From an uncultured Eubacteriales bacterium (GTDB lineage Bacteria > Bacillota > Clostridia > Oscillospirales > CAG-272): a stretch of DNA of 58,382 nt. Of the stretch, positions 33,440-41,433 are shown in pieces. Both the position numbers and the translations under genes were made by a program. Numbering within the stretch: position 1 is the stretch's first letter; every line of letters starts with the position of its first letter. A model generated the notes under the pieces. The model did no database searches, had not been told where the DNA came from, and saw only the letters and a list, made by a program, of their open reading frames with translations. Location: the NCBI GenBank assembly GCA_934401725.1, contig CAKRSS010000006.1, positions 1 to 58,382 on the forward strand, read 5' to 3'.

Positions 33440-34414
33440 CTAACTCTCCAGCCGCACCAGGTGCGCCACGGCAGGGATTCCGTCGCCCTGCTGAACGGTC
33501 AGCGGGCTCATCATGGCCCCCGTCCCGACGAACAGCACCTGGCGCAGCTCCCTGCGCCACAGCTGCGGTATAAAATGCGACGCCATGACAGCCGCCGAGC
33601 AGCCGCAGCCCGAGCCGCCGCTGTGGACATCCTGAACCTGGGGGTCGTAGATAAGCTCGCCGCAGTCGGTGAGCAGCGCCGCGATAGACTTGTCCGCGAT
33701 AATGTCGCGCAGTATCGAGCTGCCCTCGATGCCGAGGTCGCCCGTGATTATAAGGTCGGGACGGCGGTAGTCGCCGCAGGCGTCAAAATAGCGCAGTATG
33801 GTGTCAGCGGCGGCGGGAGCCATTGCCGCGCCCATGTTGTTCGCGTCGCGCACGCCCATCTCGCGGACGATTCCGGGCATAGCGCCGCTTACGCGCACGC
33901 GCCCCTCGCGTCCGACGATAAAAGCGCCAGCACCGGTGACGGTCCACTGCGCTGTCGGCGGGCGCTGTGAGCCGTATTCAAGCGGCGTGCGGTACTGCCG
34001 CTCGGCCGTGCAGTAGTGCGACGATGCTATCGCCGCCGCGATGTCAAACGCGCCGCCGCTGACGGCTATCGCCGCCAGCATCAGTCCCTCGGCAGCAGTC
34101 GAGCAGGCACCGTAGAGACCGAAATACGGGATTTCGTAGCCGAGCATTCCGAACGCCGAGCCGGTGCACTGGTTCATCAGGTCGCCCGCAAAAATGGCGT
34201 CTATCGACGTCTCGGGCAGCTCGGATTTGGCGATGGCCGTGTTCATCGCCGCCCGCTGCATCGAGGACTCGGCGTGCTCGTAGCTGTCCTCACCGAATTT
34301 GTCGGTCTCGTCGTGAATGTCGAAGCACTGCCCGAGCGGGCCGCTGTATTCCAGCTTGCCGACCGCCGACGCCGAGGAGATCACGGCGGCGTCCAGCTTG
34401 ATTATTTTATTCAT
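33440..34414 (-). CDS. spoVAD: stage V sporulation protein AD
   Basis: A 324-aa thiolase-fold protein that binds dipicolinic acid on the forespore membrane. It is recognised from DAAVISSASAVGKLEYSGPLG, GLYGACSTAAEGLMLAA, and DVHSGGSGCGCSA near the C-terminus. In most clostridia it follows spoVAC in a spoVAC-AD-AE operon. Here the gene upstream is divergent, so spoVAC is not next to it. I could not identify a clear sigma-G promoter. Confidence 0.95.
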   Translation of the reverse strand: MNKIIKLDAAVISSASAVGKLEYSGPLGQCFDIHDETDKFGEDSYEHAESSMQRAAMNTAIAKSELPETSIDAIFAGDLMNQCTGSAFGMLGYEIPYFGLYGACSTAAEGLMLAAIAVSGGAFDIAAAIASSHYCTAERQYRTPLEYGSQRPPTAQWTVTGAGAFIVGREGRVRVSGAMPGIVREMGVRDANNMGAAMAPAAADTILRYFDACGDYRRPDLIITGDLGIEGSSILRDIIADKSIAALLTDCGELIYDPQVQDVHSGGSGCGCSAAVMASHFIPQLWRRELRQVLFVGTGAMMSPLTVQQGDGIPAVAHLVRLES

Positions 34415-34433
34415 TGAAGAGTCTCCTTTTCAC

Positions 34434-34502
34434 TTGATTTTAAGGCCACAGTGTGGTATACTAAACTAGAGTTTACAGTCCTATATTTTTTGACGCGCGT
34501 CA
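34434..34502 (+). promoter_or_regulatory. promoter with overlapping dyads for the mutarotase gene
   Basis: TTGATT (34434-34439), 17-bp spacer, TATACT (34457-34462), with TGG before the -10 (extended -10). The dyad TAAACT-AG-AGTTTA (34462-34475) covers the expected start point. The palindrome TGACGCGCGTCA lies at 34491-34502, just before the ribosome site. Both could bind regulators; neither is matched to a known protein. Confidence 0.6.
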
Positions 34503-34524
34503 CGCGCGGGAAAGGCAATATATC

Positions 34525-35403
34525 ATGATTCACGAGATACACAACGATGTGCTCACCGTCCGTGTCAACGACCACGGCGCAGAGCTTTATTCCGTCATGC
34601 GCAACGACGGCACTGAGTACATCTGGCAGGGCCTCGCGCCCTACTGGAACGGCCGCGCCATGAACATATTCCCCAACTGCGGCCGCTTTTTTGACGGCAG
34701 ATACACCTGCCGCGGTAAGGAATATTCGCTCAAGTGCCACGGCATCGCGCGCGACGCCGACTTCACCCTCATGCCCGAAAGCACCGCCGACACGCTCGTC
34801 TTCGGCCTCGACAGCAGCGACGAAACCCGCGCGCAGTACCCCTTCGACTTTGCGCTGCGCATAAGCTACCACCTCGACGGCGAGCGCCTCGAGTGCCGCA
34901 ACTACGTCGTGAACACAGGAGACGAGATTCTTCCCTTCGCGACCGGCGCGCATCCCGGCTTCAACGTCCCGCTGACGCACGGTCTCGCCTTCAGCGACTA
35001 CCGCGTCGATTTCGGCAACGTCGGCCGACTGTACCGCGTCGGCATCAACGGCAACGGTTTCGTCGAGGGCGCGTCTACGCCCTACCCGCTCAAGGACGGC
35101 CGCTATATCGAGCTTGACCATCACCTGTTCGACCACGACGCAATTTTCTTTGAGAATGTGCCGACCTCCGTCCGCCTTGTGTCAGACAAGGACGACCGTT
35201 CTGTCACGCTGACCTGCCCGCAGGTGCGCTACCTCGGTCTGTGGCACACCAACGAGAGCGACGCACCCTTTATCTGCATTGAGCCGTGGATCGGTCTGCC
35301 GAGCCCGCAGGGCGTCGTCGAGGACATCGCCGGCAAGGCGAGCATGGTGCGTCTTGCAGTCGGCGACAGCTTCGCGTTTGACTACACCATCAGCTTCAAC
35401 TGA
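34525..35403 (+). CDS. aldose 1-epimerase (mutarotase) family protein
   Basis: A 292-aa galactose-mutarotase-fold enzyme of the LacX-like group. Features are NDHGAELYSV near residue 12, WNGRAMNIFPNCGRF (about 51-65), a His at KCHGIARD (near 74), ATGAHPGFNVPL (near 149-160) with the second catalytic His, and a C-terminal FICIEPWIGLP carrying the acidic residue. It should interconvert alpha and beta anomers of a sugar; the substrate is unknown. GGGAAAGG precedes the start. Confidence 0.88.
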   Translation: MIHEIHNDVLTVRVNDHGAELYSVMRNDGTEYIWQGLAPYWNGRAMNIFPNCGRFFDGRYTCRGKEYSLKCHGIARDADFTLMPESTADTLVFGLDSSDETRAQYPFDFALRISYHLDGERLECRNYVVNTGDEILPFATGAHPGFNVPLTHGLAFSDYRVDFGNVGRLYRVGINGNGFVEGASTPYPLKDGRYIELDHHLFDHDAIFFENVPTSVRLVSDKDDRSVTLTCPQVRYLGLWHTNESDAPFICIEPWIGLPSPQGVVEDIAGKASMVRLAVGDSFAFDYTISFN

Positions 35404-35419
35404 TACACACAACATATTA

Positions 35420-35470
35420 TGCCCCGGAGCGCCGGCTTTGATAAAGCATAACAGTCAGTCGTCCGGGGCA
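35420..35470 (+). promoter_or_regulatory. structured spacer between mutarotase and uridine phosphorylase genes
   Basis: TGCCCCGGA (35420-35428) pairs with TCCGGGGCA (35462-35470), enclosing a smaller GCTTT-GAT-AAAGC stem. There is no clear U-tract, so it may act as a weak terminator or stabilise the RNA upstream of udp. The ribosome site GAGAGGAG follows at about 35482. Confidence 0.4.
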
Positions 35471-35498
35471 ATTATTCTCACGAGAGGAGTTCAATTCC

Positions 35499-36281
35499 AT
35501 GCTTAAATGCAACGATCTTCAGTATCATATAAACATACGCCCCTCCGACGCCGGAGGATACGCCATACTGCCGGGCGATCCCGGCCGCGTTGAAAAAATT
35601 GCGGCGCTGCTTGAGTCGCCCGTGCACGTCTCGACCAACCGCGAGTACAACATCTGGCGCGGCACGCTCGAGGGCGAGCGGGTGCTTGTCTGCTCGACCG
35701 GCATCGGCGGCCCCTCGACGGCCATCGCCGTCGAGGAGCTGGCGGCGTGCGGCGTGCACACCATGATACGTATCGGAACCTGCGGCGGCATTTCGCTCAA
35801 GGTCAGGTGCGGCGACATAATCATCGCCTCGGGCGCTGTCCGCCACGAGGGGACGAGCCGAGAGTATGCGCCCATCGAGTTCCCCGCCGTGCCGGACGCC
35901 GACGTGCTTTTCGCCCTGCGCCAGGCGACGGCGGAGCTCGGGTTCACCGGGCACACCGGCGTCGTGCAGTGCAAGGACTCGTTTTACGGGCAGCACAGCC
36001 CCGCGCGTATGCCCGTTCACTACGAGCTGGAGGCCAAGTGGGAGGCATGGAAGCGGCTGGGCGTGCTCGCAAGCGAGATGGAGTCGTCAACGCTGTTCAC
36101 GGTCGGCGCGGCGCTCGGGCTTAAGACCGGCGCGGTGTTTGCCGCGCTGTGGAACCAGGAACGCGTCAAAGCCGGGCTCGACAGCGACGTCGACGAGACG
36201 CACGACACCGGCAGCGCCATCCGCGTAGCGACACTCGCGCTGCGCAAGCTGATTCTGGCCGACAAGGCTGCCGGACGCTAA
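35499..36281 (+). CDS. udp: uridine phosphorylase
   Basis: A 260-aa nucleoside phosphorylase I family enzyme that converts uridine and phosphate to uracil and ribose-1-phosphate. It has the phosphate-binding ILPGDPGRVEKIA, STGIGGPSTAIAVEEL, IRIGTCGGIS, and the EMESSTLFTVG substrate loop. A VQCKDSFYGQHSPARMP stretch matches the Udp insertion near the base pocket. Length is normal. It ends 18 bp from the convergent amidase gene. Confidence 0.92.
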   Translation: MLKCNDLQYHINIRPSDAGGYAILPGDPGRVEKIAALLESPVHVSTNREYNIWRGTLEGERVLVCSTGIGGPSTAIAVEELAACGVHTMIRIGTCGGISLKVRCGDIIIASGAVRHEGTSREYAPIEFPAVPDADVLFALRQATAELGFTGHTGVVQCKDSFYGQHSPARMPVHYELEAKWEAWKRLGVLASEMESSTLFTVGAALGLKTGAVFAALWNQERVKAGLDSDVDETHDTGSAIRVATLALRKLILADKAAGR

Positions 36282-36299
36282 GCCCCGGCGGCCCGGCGT

Positions 36300-36866
36300 T
36301 CAAAGCAGGCCGAGGTAGTCGAGAATGCCGTAGTAGACGCCCTGGGCGAACAGCTCGGGCTGCGTGCTCATGAGCGTGGCGTCGTAGTAGTTGGTGATAA
36401 AGCCGAGCTCGACAAGCACGGCGGGCATCTGCGTTTTGCGCAGGACATAAAGTCCCGGACGCGCGACAATGCCGCGGTTCTGAAGCCCCGTTATCTGATT
36501 GAGCCAGTAAAGAATCCGGCTTGCGAGGCTCGCTGCGGTGCTGTTCGTCGAGTAGACGAGCGCCTCGCTCCCCGTCGCGGTCGACTGCTCGGAGGCGTTT
36601 GTGTGAAGGCTGATGAAATAGTCCGCGCCCCACGAATTGGCGTCGTTGACGCGCGCGGCGAGGCTGCTTGAATTTGAAGTTCCGAGCTGTGTCGTCGGCT
36701 CGGGGCGCGAGAGCCGGACGGAAAAGTTTCCGTTGGCGCGCAAAAGCCGCGCGAGCGACTGCCCGATGGTGTACACTATGTCCTGCTCGCGCAGTCCGTT
36801 GCCCTCGGCGCCTGCGTTGGGGTTGACCGGGTTGTGACCCTGGTCTATGTAAATTTTTATGGCCAT
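36300..36866 (-). CDS. N-acetylmuramoyl-L-alanine amidase (Amidase_3)
   Basis: A 188-aa zinc amidase domain with no signal peptide and no wall-binding domain. The start IKIYIDQGHNP gives the first zinc His. SLHTNAS provides another His, and the catalytic Glu is in AVLVELGFITN. It cleaves the bond between muramic acid and the stem peptide. The single-domain form resembles spore-cortex or CwlD/phage-type amidases; no export signal is seen. The ATG at 36866 is chosen for the GAGAGGTG upstream and the family N-terminus. Confidence 0.9.
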   Translation of the reverse strand: MAIKIYIDQGHNPVNPNAGAEGNGLREQDIVYTIGQSLARLLRANGNFSVRLSRPEPTTQLGTSNSSSLAARVNDANSWGADYFISLHTNASEQSTATGSEALVYSTNSTAASLASRILYWLNQITGLQNRGIVARPGLYVLRKTQMPAVLVELGFITNYYDATLMSTQPELFAQGVYYGILDYLGLL

Positions 36867-36907
36867 ATGCACCTCTCCATGATTGAAGGCGACGCCGCGG
36901 CGCGCCT

Positions 36908-36959
36908 TTATGGCTTCACTGCGCAATTCCTGTGACGCAATTGCGTGGCGATGCCTTAA
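36908..36959. repeat. mini foldback element, 52 bp, between amidase and rsmI
   Basis: It begins TTATGGCTTCACTGCGCAATT and closes with AATTGCGTGGCGATGCCTTAA. It keeps only the ends of the long form, with a loop of about 10 nt. It lies in the spacer between divergent genes, 42 bp upstream of the amidase start. Confidence 0.75.
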
Positions 36960-37019
36960 GCTACATATAAAGTATATTCACCGATGCGACGGACGGTGCA
37001 TCGGGAAAGGCGGTTATTG

Positions 37020-37901
37020 ATGTCAGAAACGAATATGTCCGGACGTTCCGGAAAGAACGAAACGCGCCGCGGGTGCCTCTACCTTGTCGCAACACCGATA
37101 GGCAACCTCGCGGACATGTCCGAGCGGGGGCTGAAGGTGCTCTCCGAGGTGGACTTTATCGCTGCCGAGGACACGCGCAATTCCCTGCGTCTGCTTACGC
37201 ATTTCGGCATTTCAAAACCGCTGGTCTCCTACTACGAGCACAACAAGCGCGAGCGCGGGTCGGAGCTGGTCGCGAGAATGCAGTCGGGCGAGTCCTGCGC
37301 GCTGATTACGGACGCGGGCACTCCCGGCATCAGCGACCCCGGCGAGGATATTGTGCGCCTGTGCGCCGAGGCAGGGGTGGACGTCATCCCCGTGCCGGGC
37401 GCATGTGCCGCAGTCTGCGCGCTGGCCGCGTCGGGACTGCCGACGGCGCGGTTCTGCTTCGAGGGCTTTCTGCCGGTCGAGCGCGGTGAGCGGCGTCGCC
37501 GTCTTGAGGCGCTGCGAGGCGAGCAGCGCACGCTCATTTTTCACGAAGCGCCGCACAAGCTGCGCACGACGCTCGGCGACCTTACCCGCGAGTTCGGAGA
37601 GGACCGTCGTGTCGCACTCTGCCGCGAGCTGACCAAGCTCAACGAGCAGGTTTTGCGCATGACGCTCGGCGAGGCGGTCGCATATTACGGGCCGAACGAG
37701 CCGCGCGGCGAGTACGTTCTCGTGCTCGCGGGCGCGGACGTCGCCGCGGACGACTGCTTCTGGCAGGATATGACCATTGATGAGCACTTTGAATATTATA
37801 TAAACAGCGGGCTTGACCGCAAGTCCGCCGTCAAGGCGGTGGCACACGACCGCGGGGTCTCAAAGAATGACATATATCAGCGCTTCATCGCCAAGGAATA
37901 A
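37020..37901 (+). CDS. rsmI: 16S rRNA 2'-O-methyltransferase RsmI
   Basis: A 293-aa SAM-dependent (tetrapyrrole-methylase fold) enzyme that methylates the 2'-OH of C1402 in 16S rRNA. It has LYLVATPIGNLADMSERGL, AAEDTRNSLRLLTHFGI, the SAM loop LITDAGTPGISDPGED and IPVPGACA. The C-terminal helical domain includes LDRKSAVKAVAHDRGVSKNDIY, as usual for RsmI. The ATG at 37020 is preferred to one at 36984 because an AAAGG-type site precedes it. It is a single gene with no strong promoter visible; TATAAA near 36966 is a possible -10. Confidence 0.94.
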   Translation: MSETNMSGRSGKNETRRGCLYLVATPIGNLADMSERGLKVLSEVDFIAAEDTRNSLRLLTHFGISKPLVSYYEHNKRERGSELVARMQSGESCALITDAGTPGISDPGEDIVRLCAEAGVDVIPVPGACAAVCALAASGLPTARFCFEGFLPVERGERRRRLEALRGEQRTLIFHEAPHKLRTTLGDLTREFGEDRRVALCRELTKLNEQVLRMTLGEAVAYYGPNEPRGEYVLVLAGADVAADDCFWQDMTIDEHFEYYINSGLDRKSAVKAVAHDRGVSKNDIYQRFIAKE

Positions 37902-37917
37902 TTGTGTTATTTCAATA

Positions 37918-37946
37918 TTGACTTTAGCGTGATAATGTGTTATCAT
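37918..37946 (+). promoter_or_regulatory. promoter for asd
   Basis: TTGACT (37918-37923), 17-bp spacer, TATCAT (37941-37946). The leader of about 75 nt to the asd start contains no riboswitch I can recognise; it is too short for a lysine riboswitch. Confidence 0.75.
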
Positions 37947-38029
37947 ATTAATATTATAATTGCTGAAGTCAGCCAACCTCATGCGGGCGCCACGCACCGC
38001 AAAAATCTCACATAAAGAGGATACCGATA

Positions 38030-39106
38030 ATGAACAAACTCAGAACCGGCGTCATAGGCGCCACCGGAATGGTAGGTCAGAGATTTCTGACGCTGCTTGA
38101 AAATCACCCCTATTTCGAAGTCACCGCCCTTGCGGCCTCGGCACGGTCAGCGGGCAAAACATATGAGGAGGCGCTCGGCGGCCGCTGGAAGCTGGACGTT
38201 CCCATGCCCGAGTACGCGCGCGGCATGAAGGTCATCGACGCGGCCGATGTCGACACGATGAAAACGCTCGTCGACATGGTGTTCTGCGCCGTCGACATGA
38301 AAAAGGACGAAATCAAGGCGCTCGAGGAGCGCTACGCCAAGGCGGAGATTCCGGTCGTGTCAAACAACTCGGCCAACCGCTGGACTCCCGACGTTCCCAT
38401 GGTCATCCCCGAAATTAACCCCGGGCACCTCGAGGTTATCAAGGCTCAGCGCGAGCGCCTCGGCACTCGCCGCGGCTTTATCGCCGTCAAGCCCAACTGC
38501 TCAATTCAGTCCTACGTCCCCATGCTGACGCCGCTGCTCGGCTTCAAGCCCACAAAGGTCGTCGTGACGACATATCAGGCCATCTCCGGCGCGGGCAAAA
38601 CGTTCCGCGAATGGCCGGAAATGCAGGACAACATCATTCCCTTCATCGGCGGCGAGGAGGAAAAGAGCGAGCAGGAGCCGCTCCGCGTCTGGGGGCGCGT
38701 CGAGAACGGCGTAGTCGTCAAGGCCGACGCCCCGCTTATCACAACGCAGTGCATCCGCGTTCCCGTCACAAACGGACACACCGCAGCGGTTTTTGTCAGC
38801 TTTGAGAACACCCCGACCCGCGAGCAGATACTCGAGGCGTGGAAGAACTTCCGCGGCTTGCCGCAGGAGTTGGAGCTTCCGCACGCGCCCCGTCAGTTTA
38901 TCACCTATTTTGAGGAGGACAATCGTCCGCAGTGCCATCTCGACCGCGACATTTACGGCGGCATGGGCGTCTGCGCCGGACGTCTGCGCCCCGACACCAT
39001 GTTTGACTACAAATTTGTCGGTCTGTCGCACAACACTCTCCGCGGCGCCGCAGGCGGCGCGGTGCTCATCGCAGAGCTGCTCTACAAGCTCGGATATTTT
39101 GACTGA
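38030..39106 (+). CDS. asd: aspartate-semialdehyde dehydrogenase
   Basis: A 358-aa enzyme that reduces aspartyl phosphate with NADPH to aspartate semialdehyde, feeding lysine, threonine, methionine and diaminopimelate synthesis. It has the dinucleotide motif GATGMVGQ (10-17) and the catalytic Cys157 in KPNCSIQSY. The sequence type (SAGKTYEEALGGRW, PHAPRQFITYFEE) is the archaeal/fungal class of Asd, which is about 350 aa and occurs in many Clostridia. AAAGAGGA precedes the start. It is transcribed alone. Confidence 0.94.
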   Translation: MNKLRTGVIGATGMVGQRFLTLLENHPYFEVTALAASARSAGKTYEEALGGRWKLDVPMPEYARGMKVIDAADVDTMKTLVDMVFCAVDMKKDEIKALEERYAKAEIPVVSNNSANRWTPDVPMVIPEINPGHLEVIKAQRERLGTRRGFIAVKPNCSIQSYVPMLTPLLGFKPTKVVVTTYQAISGAGKTFREWPEMQDNIIPFIGGEEEKSEQEPLRVWGRVENGVVVKADAPLITTQCIRVPVTNGHTAAVFVSFENTPTREQILEAWKNFRGLPQELELPHAPRQFITYFEEDNRPQCHLDRDIYGGMGVCAGRLRPDTMFDYKFVGLSHNTLRGAAGGAVLIAELLYKLGYFD

Positions 39107-39141
39107 TTCGCATAAAAACATAACTCCCGCCCCTGATATGT

Positions 39142-39209
39142 CCCCCTATACTGATATGTACCCCCTATACCAGGTGTCCGGTATAGGGGGTACATATCAG
39201 TATAGGGGG
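39142..39209. repeat. 29-bp perfect inverted repeat after asd
   Basis: Arms 39142-39170 and 39181-39209 are exact complements with a 10-nt loop. Each arm is made of two CCCCCTATA blocks joined by CTGATATGTA, and a further CTGATATGT lies just before the left arm, so the arm looks like a tandem duplication. It is followed by ATTTATTATT. It may end asd transcription, but the long G/C blocks and internal repeats are unlike the other terminators here. Confidence 0.85.
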
Positions 39210-39242
39210 GATTTATTATTGCTTGCAGCCGTGGCCGAGGAT

Positions 39243-39412
39243 TTAAGGCTTCACCGCGTAATTCCGATGGCGCAATTGCGCAGTCAGATTTTTCGTCAGA
39301 TGAAACAAAAATCCGCAGGCTGTAGCAGCGCTACAGCCAAGAATTTTTGTGAAATATGACGGAAAAGATGCAAGCAAGTGTGCCACTCGGGCATTGCGCG
39401 GTGAAGCCTTAA
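39243..39412. repeat. foldback element copy 3 (long form, best ends)
   Basis: 170 bp. The two ends are perfect complements for 16 bp: TTAAGGCTTCACCGCG at the left and CGCGGTGAAGCCTTAA at the right. The halves then pair imperfectly to the central TGTAGC-AGC-GCTACA hairpin. It lies between asd and the convergent methyltransferase gene, 33 bp after the inverted repeat at 39142. Confidence 0.9.
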
Positions 39413-39434
39413 GCCGTAGTGGCTCCGCTCTCCC

Positions 39435-40607
39435 TCACTTCTGAAGCAGAAACGCGCGGGCGGTCTCGTAGCGGAGGCGAAGCGCGGCGGCCTCGGGGCA
39501 TGACGGATCGAAGTCGCGGCGCAGTATCGCGCGGAGCATGATGTTCTTAGGCGTCTCCTCGGGGTCGATGAGCTCGAGCGCCGCCGTCTCGTAGCCCTGC
39601 GACTCGAGCAGGCACAGGCGCAGCGCGTCCGTCGCCGCGTCGCACAGCTTCTGACGCAGCATGGAGTAGCCCGCAATGAAATCAAGCTCGGGACAGGACA
39701 GCGTATGGTTAAGCTCATGATGGCAGCAGGGCGTCGAAAGTATGACGGGCGTATGCCATTCCGCCGCTTTATGGAGCACGACGTCGGTCGCCGTGTCGCA
39801 GGCGTGGAGTGAAATCACGAGCTGCGGGAGCTCGCCTGTTTGGTAGTCATTGATGTCACCGCATAAAAATTCAAGGCCGTTAAAACCGAGCTTTTTAGCG
39901 GTTTGTGAGCAGTATTCTATGACGTCTGGCTTGAGGTCCACGCCCGTCATGCTTACGGACATGCCGCGTATATGTCTGAAATAGTGGTAGACCGCGAAGG
40001 AAAGATAGCTTTTGCCGCAGCACAGGTCGCATATGCGTATTCTGTCCCCTGGCAGGTAGCGCTCGACCTGCTTTATGTGCTCGAGAAACTTGTTTATCTG
40101 CCGGAACTTTGACTGCTTTTTGTCGTACACCCGCCCGTTTGCGTCGCTCACTCCGAGCAGCTTCAGAAACGGCTCGTCACCTGTGAGTATGTGCGCCTTG
40201 CGGCGGTCGTTCGTCTCTGTCGCGGACTCGCACCTCTCGCAGTCTTCGAGCGCCACGGACAGCTTGTCGCCGCCGAGCAGCACCGAGTTGCCGGACTTTG
40301 AGCTGCGGTACTCGCAGTCGCCGACCGCGGTCATGACGTTTATCTGACGGTAGCCCGCAATGATGCTCTCAAGCTCGGAGGTGTCCGCCGGGAGCATGAT
40401 GTTGCGCTGATAGGCCTTGTTGTCCGCCGTGAACAGCTCAAGCTGAAGCGCGCGGCCGCGCGAGAGCGTCACCGGACGAAGCTCGGCGCGCATGACGCCG
40501 GCGTCCCGCGGCTTTGAGAGCACCGCGCGCCGCAGCGCGCCCTTTTCTGCCGCCGCAAGTATCAGTCCGGCGAGCGCTGTGCCCGCCGGACGCTGATCTT
40601 TTGCCAT
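39435..40607 (-). CDS. class I SAM-dependent methyltransferase (Methyltransf_32 type)
   Basis: 390 aa. Residues about 190-330 form a Rossmann methyltransferase: ICDLCCGKSYLSFAVYHYF is the SAM motif, VDLKPDVIEYC the acidic second strand, and VISLHACDTATDVVL the fourth. STPCCHHELNH is characteristic of the Methyltransferase_32 family. The N-terminal 190 aa is family-specific and may bind the substrate. The target (RNA, protein or small molecule) is unknown. It shares the TAATG stop/start with plsY (1-bp overlap), as the last gene of the ispE operon. Confidence 0.88.
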   Translation of the reverse strand: MAKDQRPAGTALAGLILAAAEKGALRRAVLSKPRDAGVMRAELRPVTLSRGRALQLELFTADNKAYQRNIMLPADTSELESIIAGYRQINVMTAVGDCEYRSSKSGNSVLLGGDKLSVALEDCERCESATETNDRRKAHILTGDEPFLKLLGVSDANGRVYDKKQSKFRQINKFLEHIKQVERYLPGDRIRICDLCCGKSYLSFAVYHYFRHIRGMSVSMTGVDLKPDVIEYCSQTAKKLGFNGLEFLCGDINDYQTGELPQLVISLHACDTATDVVLHKAAEWHTPVILSTPCCHHELNHTLSCPELDFIAGYSMLRQKLCDAATDALRLCLLESQGYETAALELIDPEETPKNIMLRAILRRDFDPSCPEAAALRLRYETARAFLLQK

Positions 40608-41416
40608 TATTTTTTACCCTTTTTGCCCTTCTTCTTTTTCTTGCGCTCGACGTAGTGAGGCATCATGTCCTCGTCAGGCGTGACCGGGGACTGAGCCTTG
40701 TCAGCCTGCTCCCCGGTGTCCTTCGACTTGCGATCGAGGTGCCATGAAATCTTAGGCTCTGTCTGGTTCAGCAGGCGCTTGATGTTCTCACGGTGCATAA
40801 CAAGTATTATGGCCGTCTGCAAAAACGCCATCACGACGTTGAGGTTACCCTCGTCGTGCACGACCGTGTTCCACGACGACATAAAGACCGGATAAAGCAG
40901 CGCCGCCATGATGGACGCCAGCGAGACGTATTTCGTCCCGAGGAGCACAAGCAGAAACACTGCGAGCAGTATCACAAAGACTATCGGGCTGGTCAGCACC
41001 ACGACCATGGCCGTAACCGCCACGCCCTTGCCGCCGCGGAAGCCGTGCCAGCAGGGGAAAACGTGTCCGATGACACAGAAAACGCCCGCGATATACGCGC
41101 CGTCGACCCACAGCAGCGCGCCGATGATAACCGCCGCCGCGCATTTAATCATGTCTCCGAGCAACGTAAGCCCTGCCGCCACCTTGCCGTAGGTACGGAG
41201 CATGTTGGTAGCGCCTGCGTTGCCGCTGCCTCTCTTGCGTATATCGTCGTGATAGAGCAGTTTTGAGATGATGACCGCGCTGTTCACACTGCCGCAGAGG
41301 TATGCAATCGCAGCGCAGGACAGCATCAGCGTCACCATGAGTATCACCTTGACCGTCATGCTGAGTTCAAAGCTCTGATCGAGCAGGGTGTAGAGACATT
41401 TACTGAAGTTGATCAC
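40607..41416 (-). CDS. plsY: glycerol-3-phosphate acyltransferase PlsY
   Basis: A 269-aa membrane enzyme that transfers an acyl group from acyl-phosphate to glycerol-3-phosphate, the first step of phospholipid synthesis. It has the PlsY motifs GSGNAGATNMLRTYG and HVFPCWHGFRGGKGVA, and about five to six helices. An unusual feature is the C-terminal tail of about 60 aa, highly charged and ending in a Lys-rich run. The start is taken as GTG at 41416 because GGAGG lies 5 nt upstream; an ATG about 19 codons later is the alternative. Confidence 0.92.
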   Translation of the reverse strand: MINFSKCLYTLLDQSFELSMTVKVILMVTLMLSCAAIAYLCGSVNSAVIISKLLYHDDIRKRGSGNAGATNMLRTYGKVAAGLTLLGDMIKCAAAVIIGALLWVDGAYIAGVFCVIGHVFPCWHGFRGGKGVAVTAMVVVLTSPIVFVILLAVFLLVLLGTKYVSLASIMAALLYPVFMSSWNTVVHDEGNLNVVMAFLQTAIILVMHRENIKRLLNQTEPKISWHLDRKSKDTGEQADKAQSPVTPDEDMMPHYVERKKKKKGKKGKK

Positions 41417-41433
41417 ACTTGCCTCCTGTGGTC

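Noticed and set aside
34415..34524. Sigma-G promoter for spoVAD
   Set aside because: I looked for a GYATA/CATNNTA pair on the minus strand at 15-18 bp spacing and found none convincing.
37947..38029. Lysine riboswitch ahead of asd
   Set aside because: The leader is only about 75 nt, less than half the size of a lysine riboswitch, and shows no matching helices.
39142..39209. CRISPR-like repeat
   Set aside because: Only one inverted pair with a partial direct repeat; there is no regular repeat-spacer array and no cas gene.
39296..39400. Short open frames inside the foldback elements
   Set aside because: They are not conserved in length between copies and cross the hairpin arms; the repeats look non-coding.
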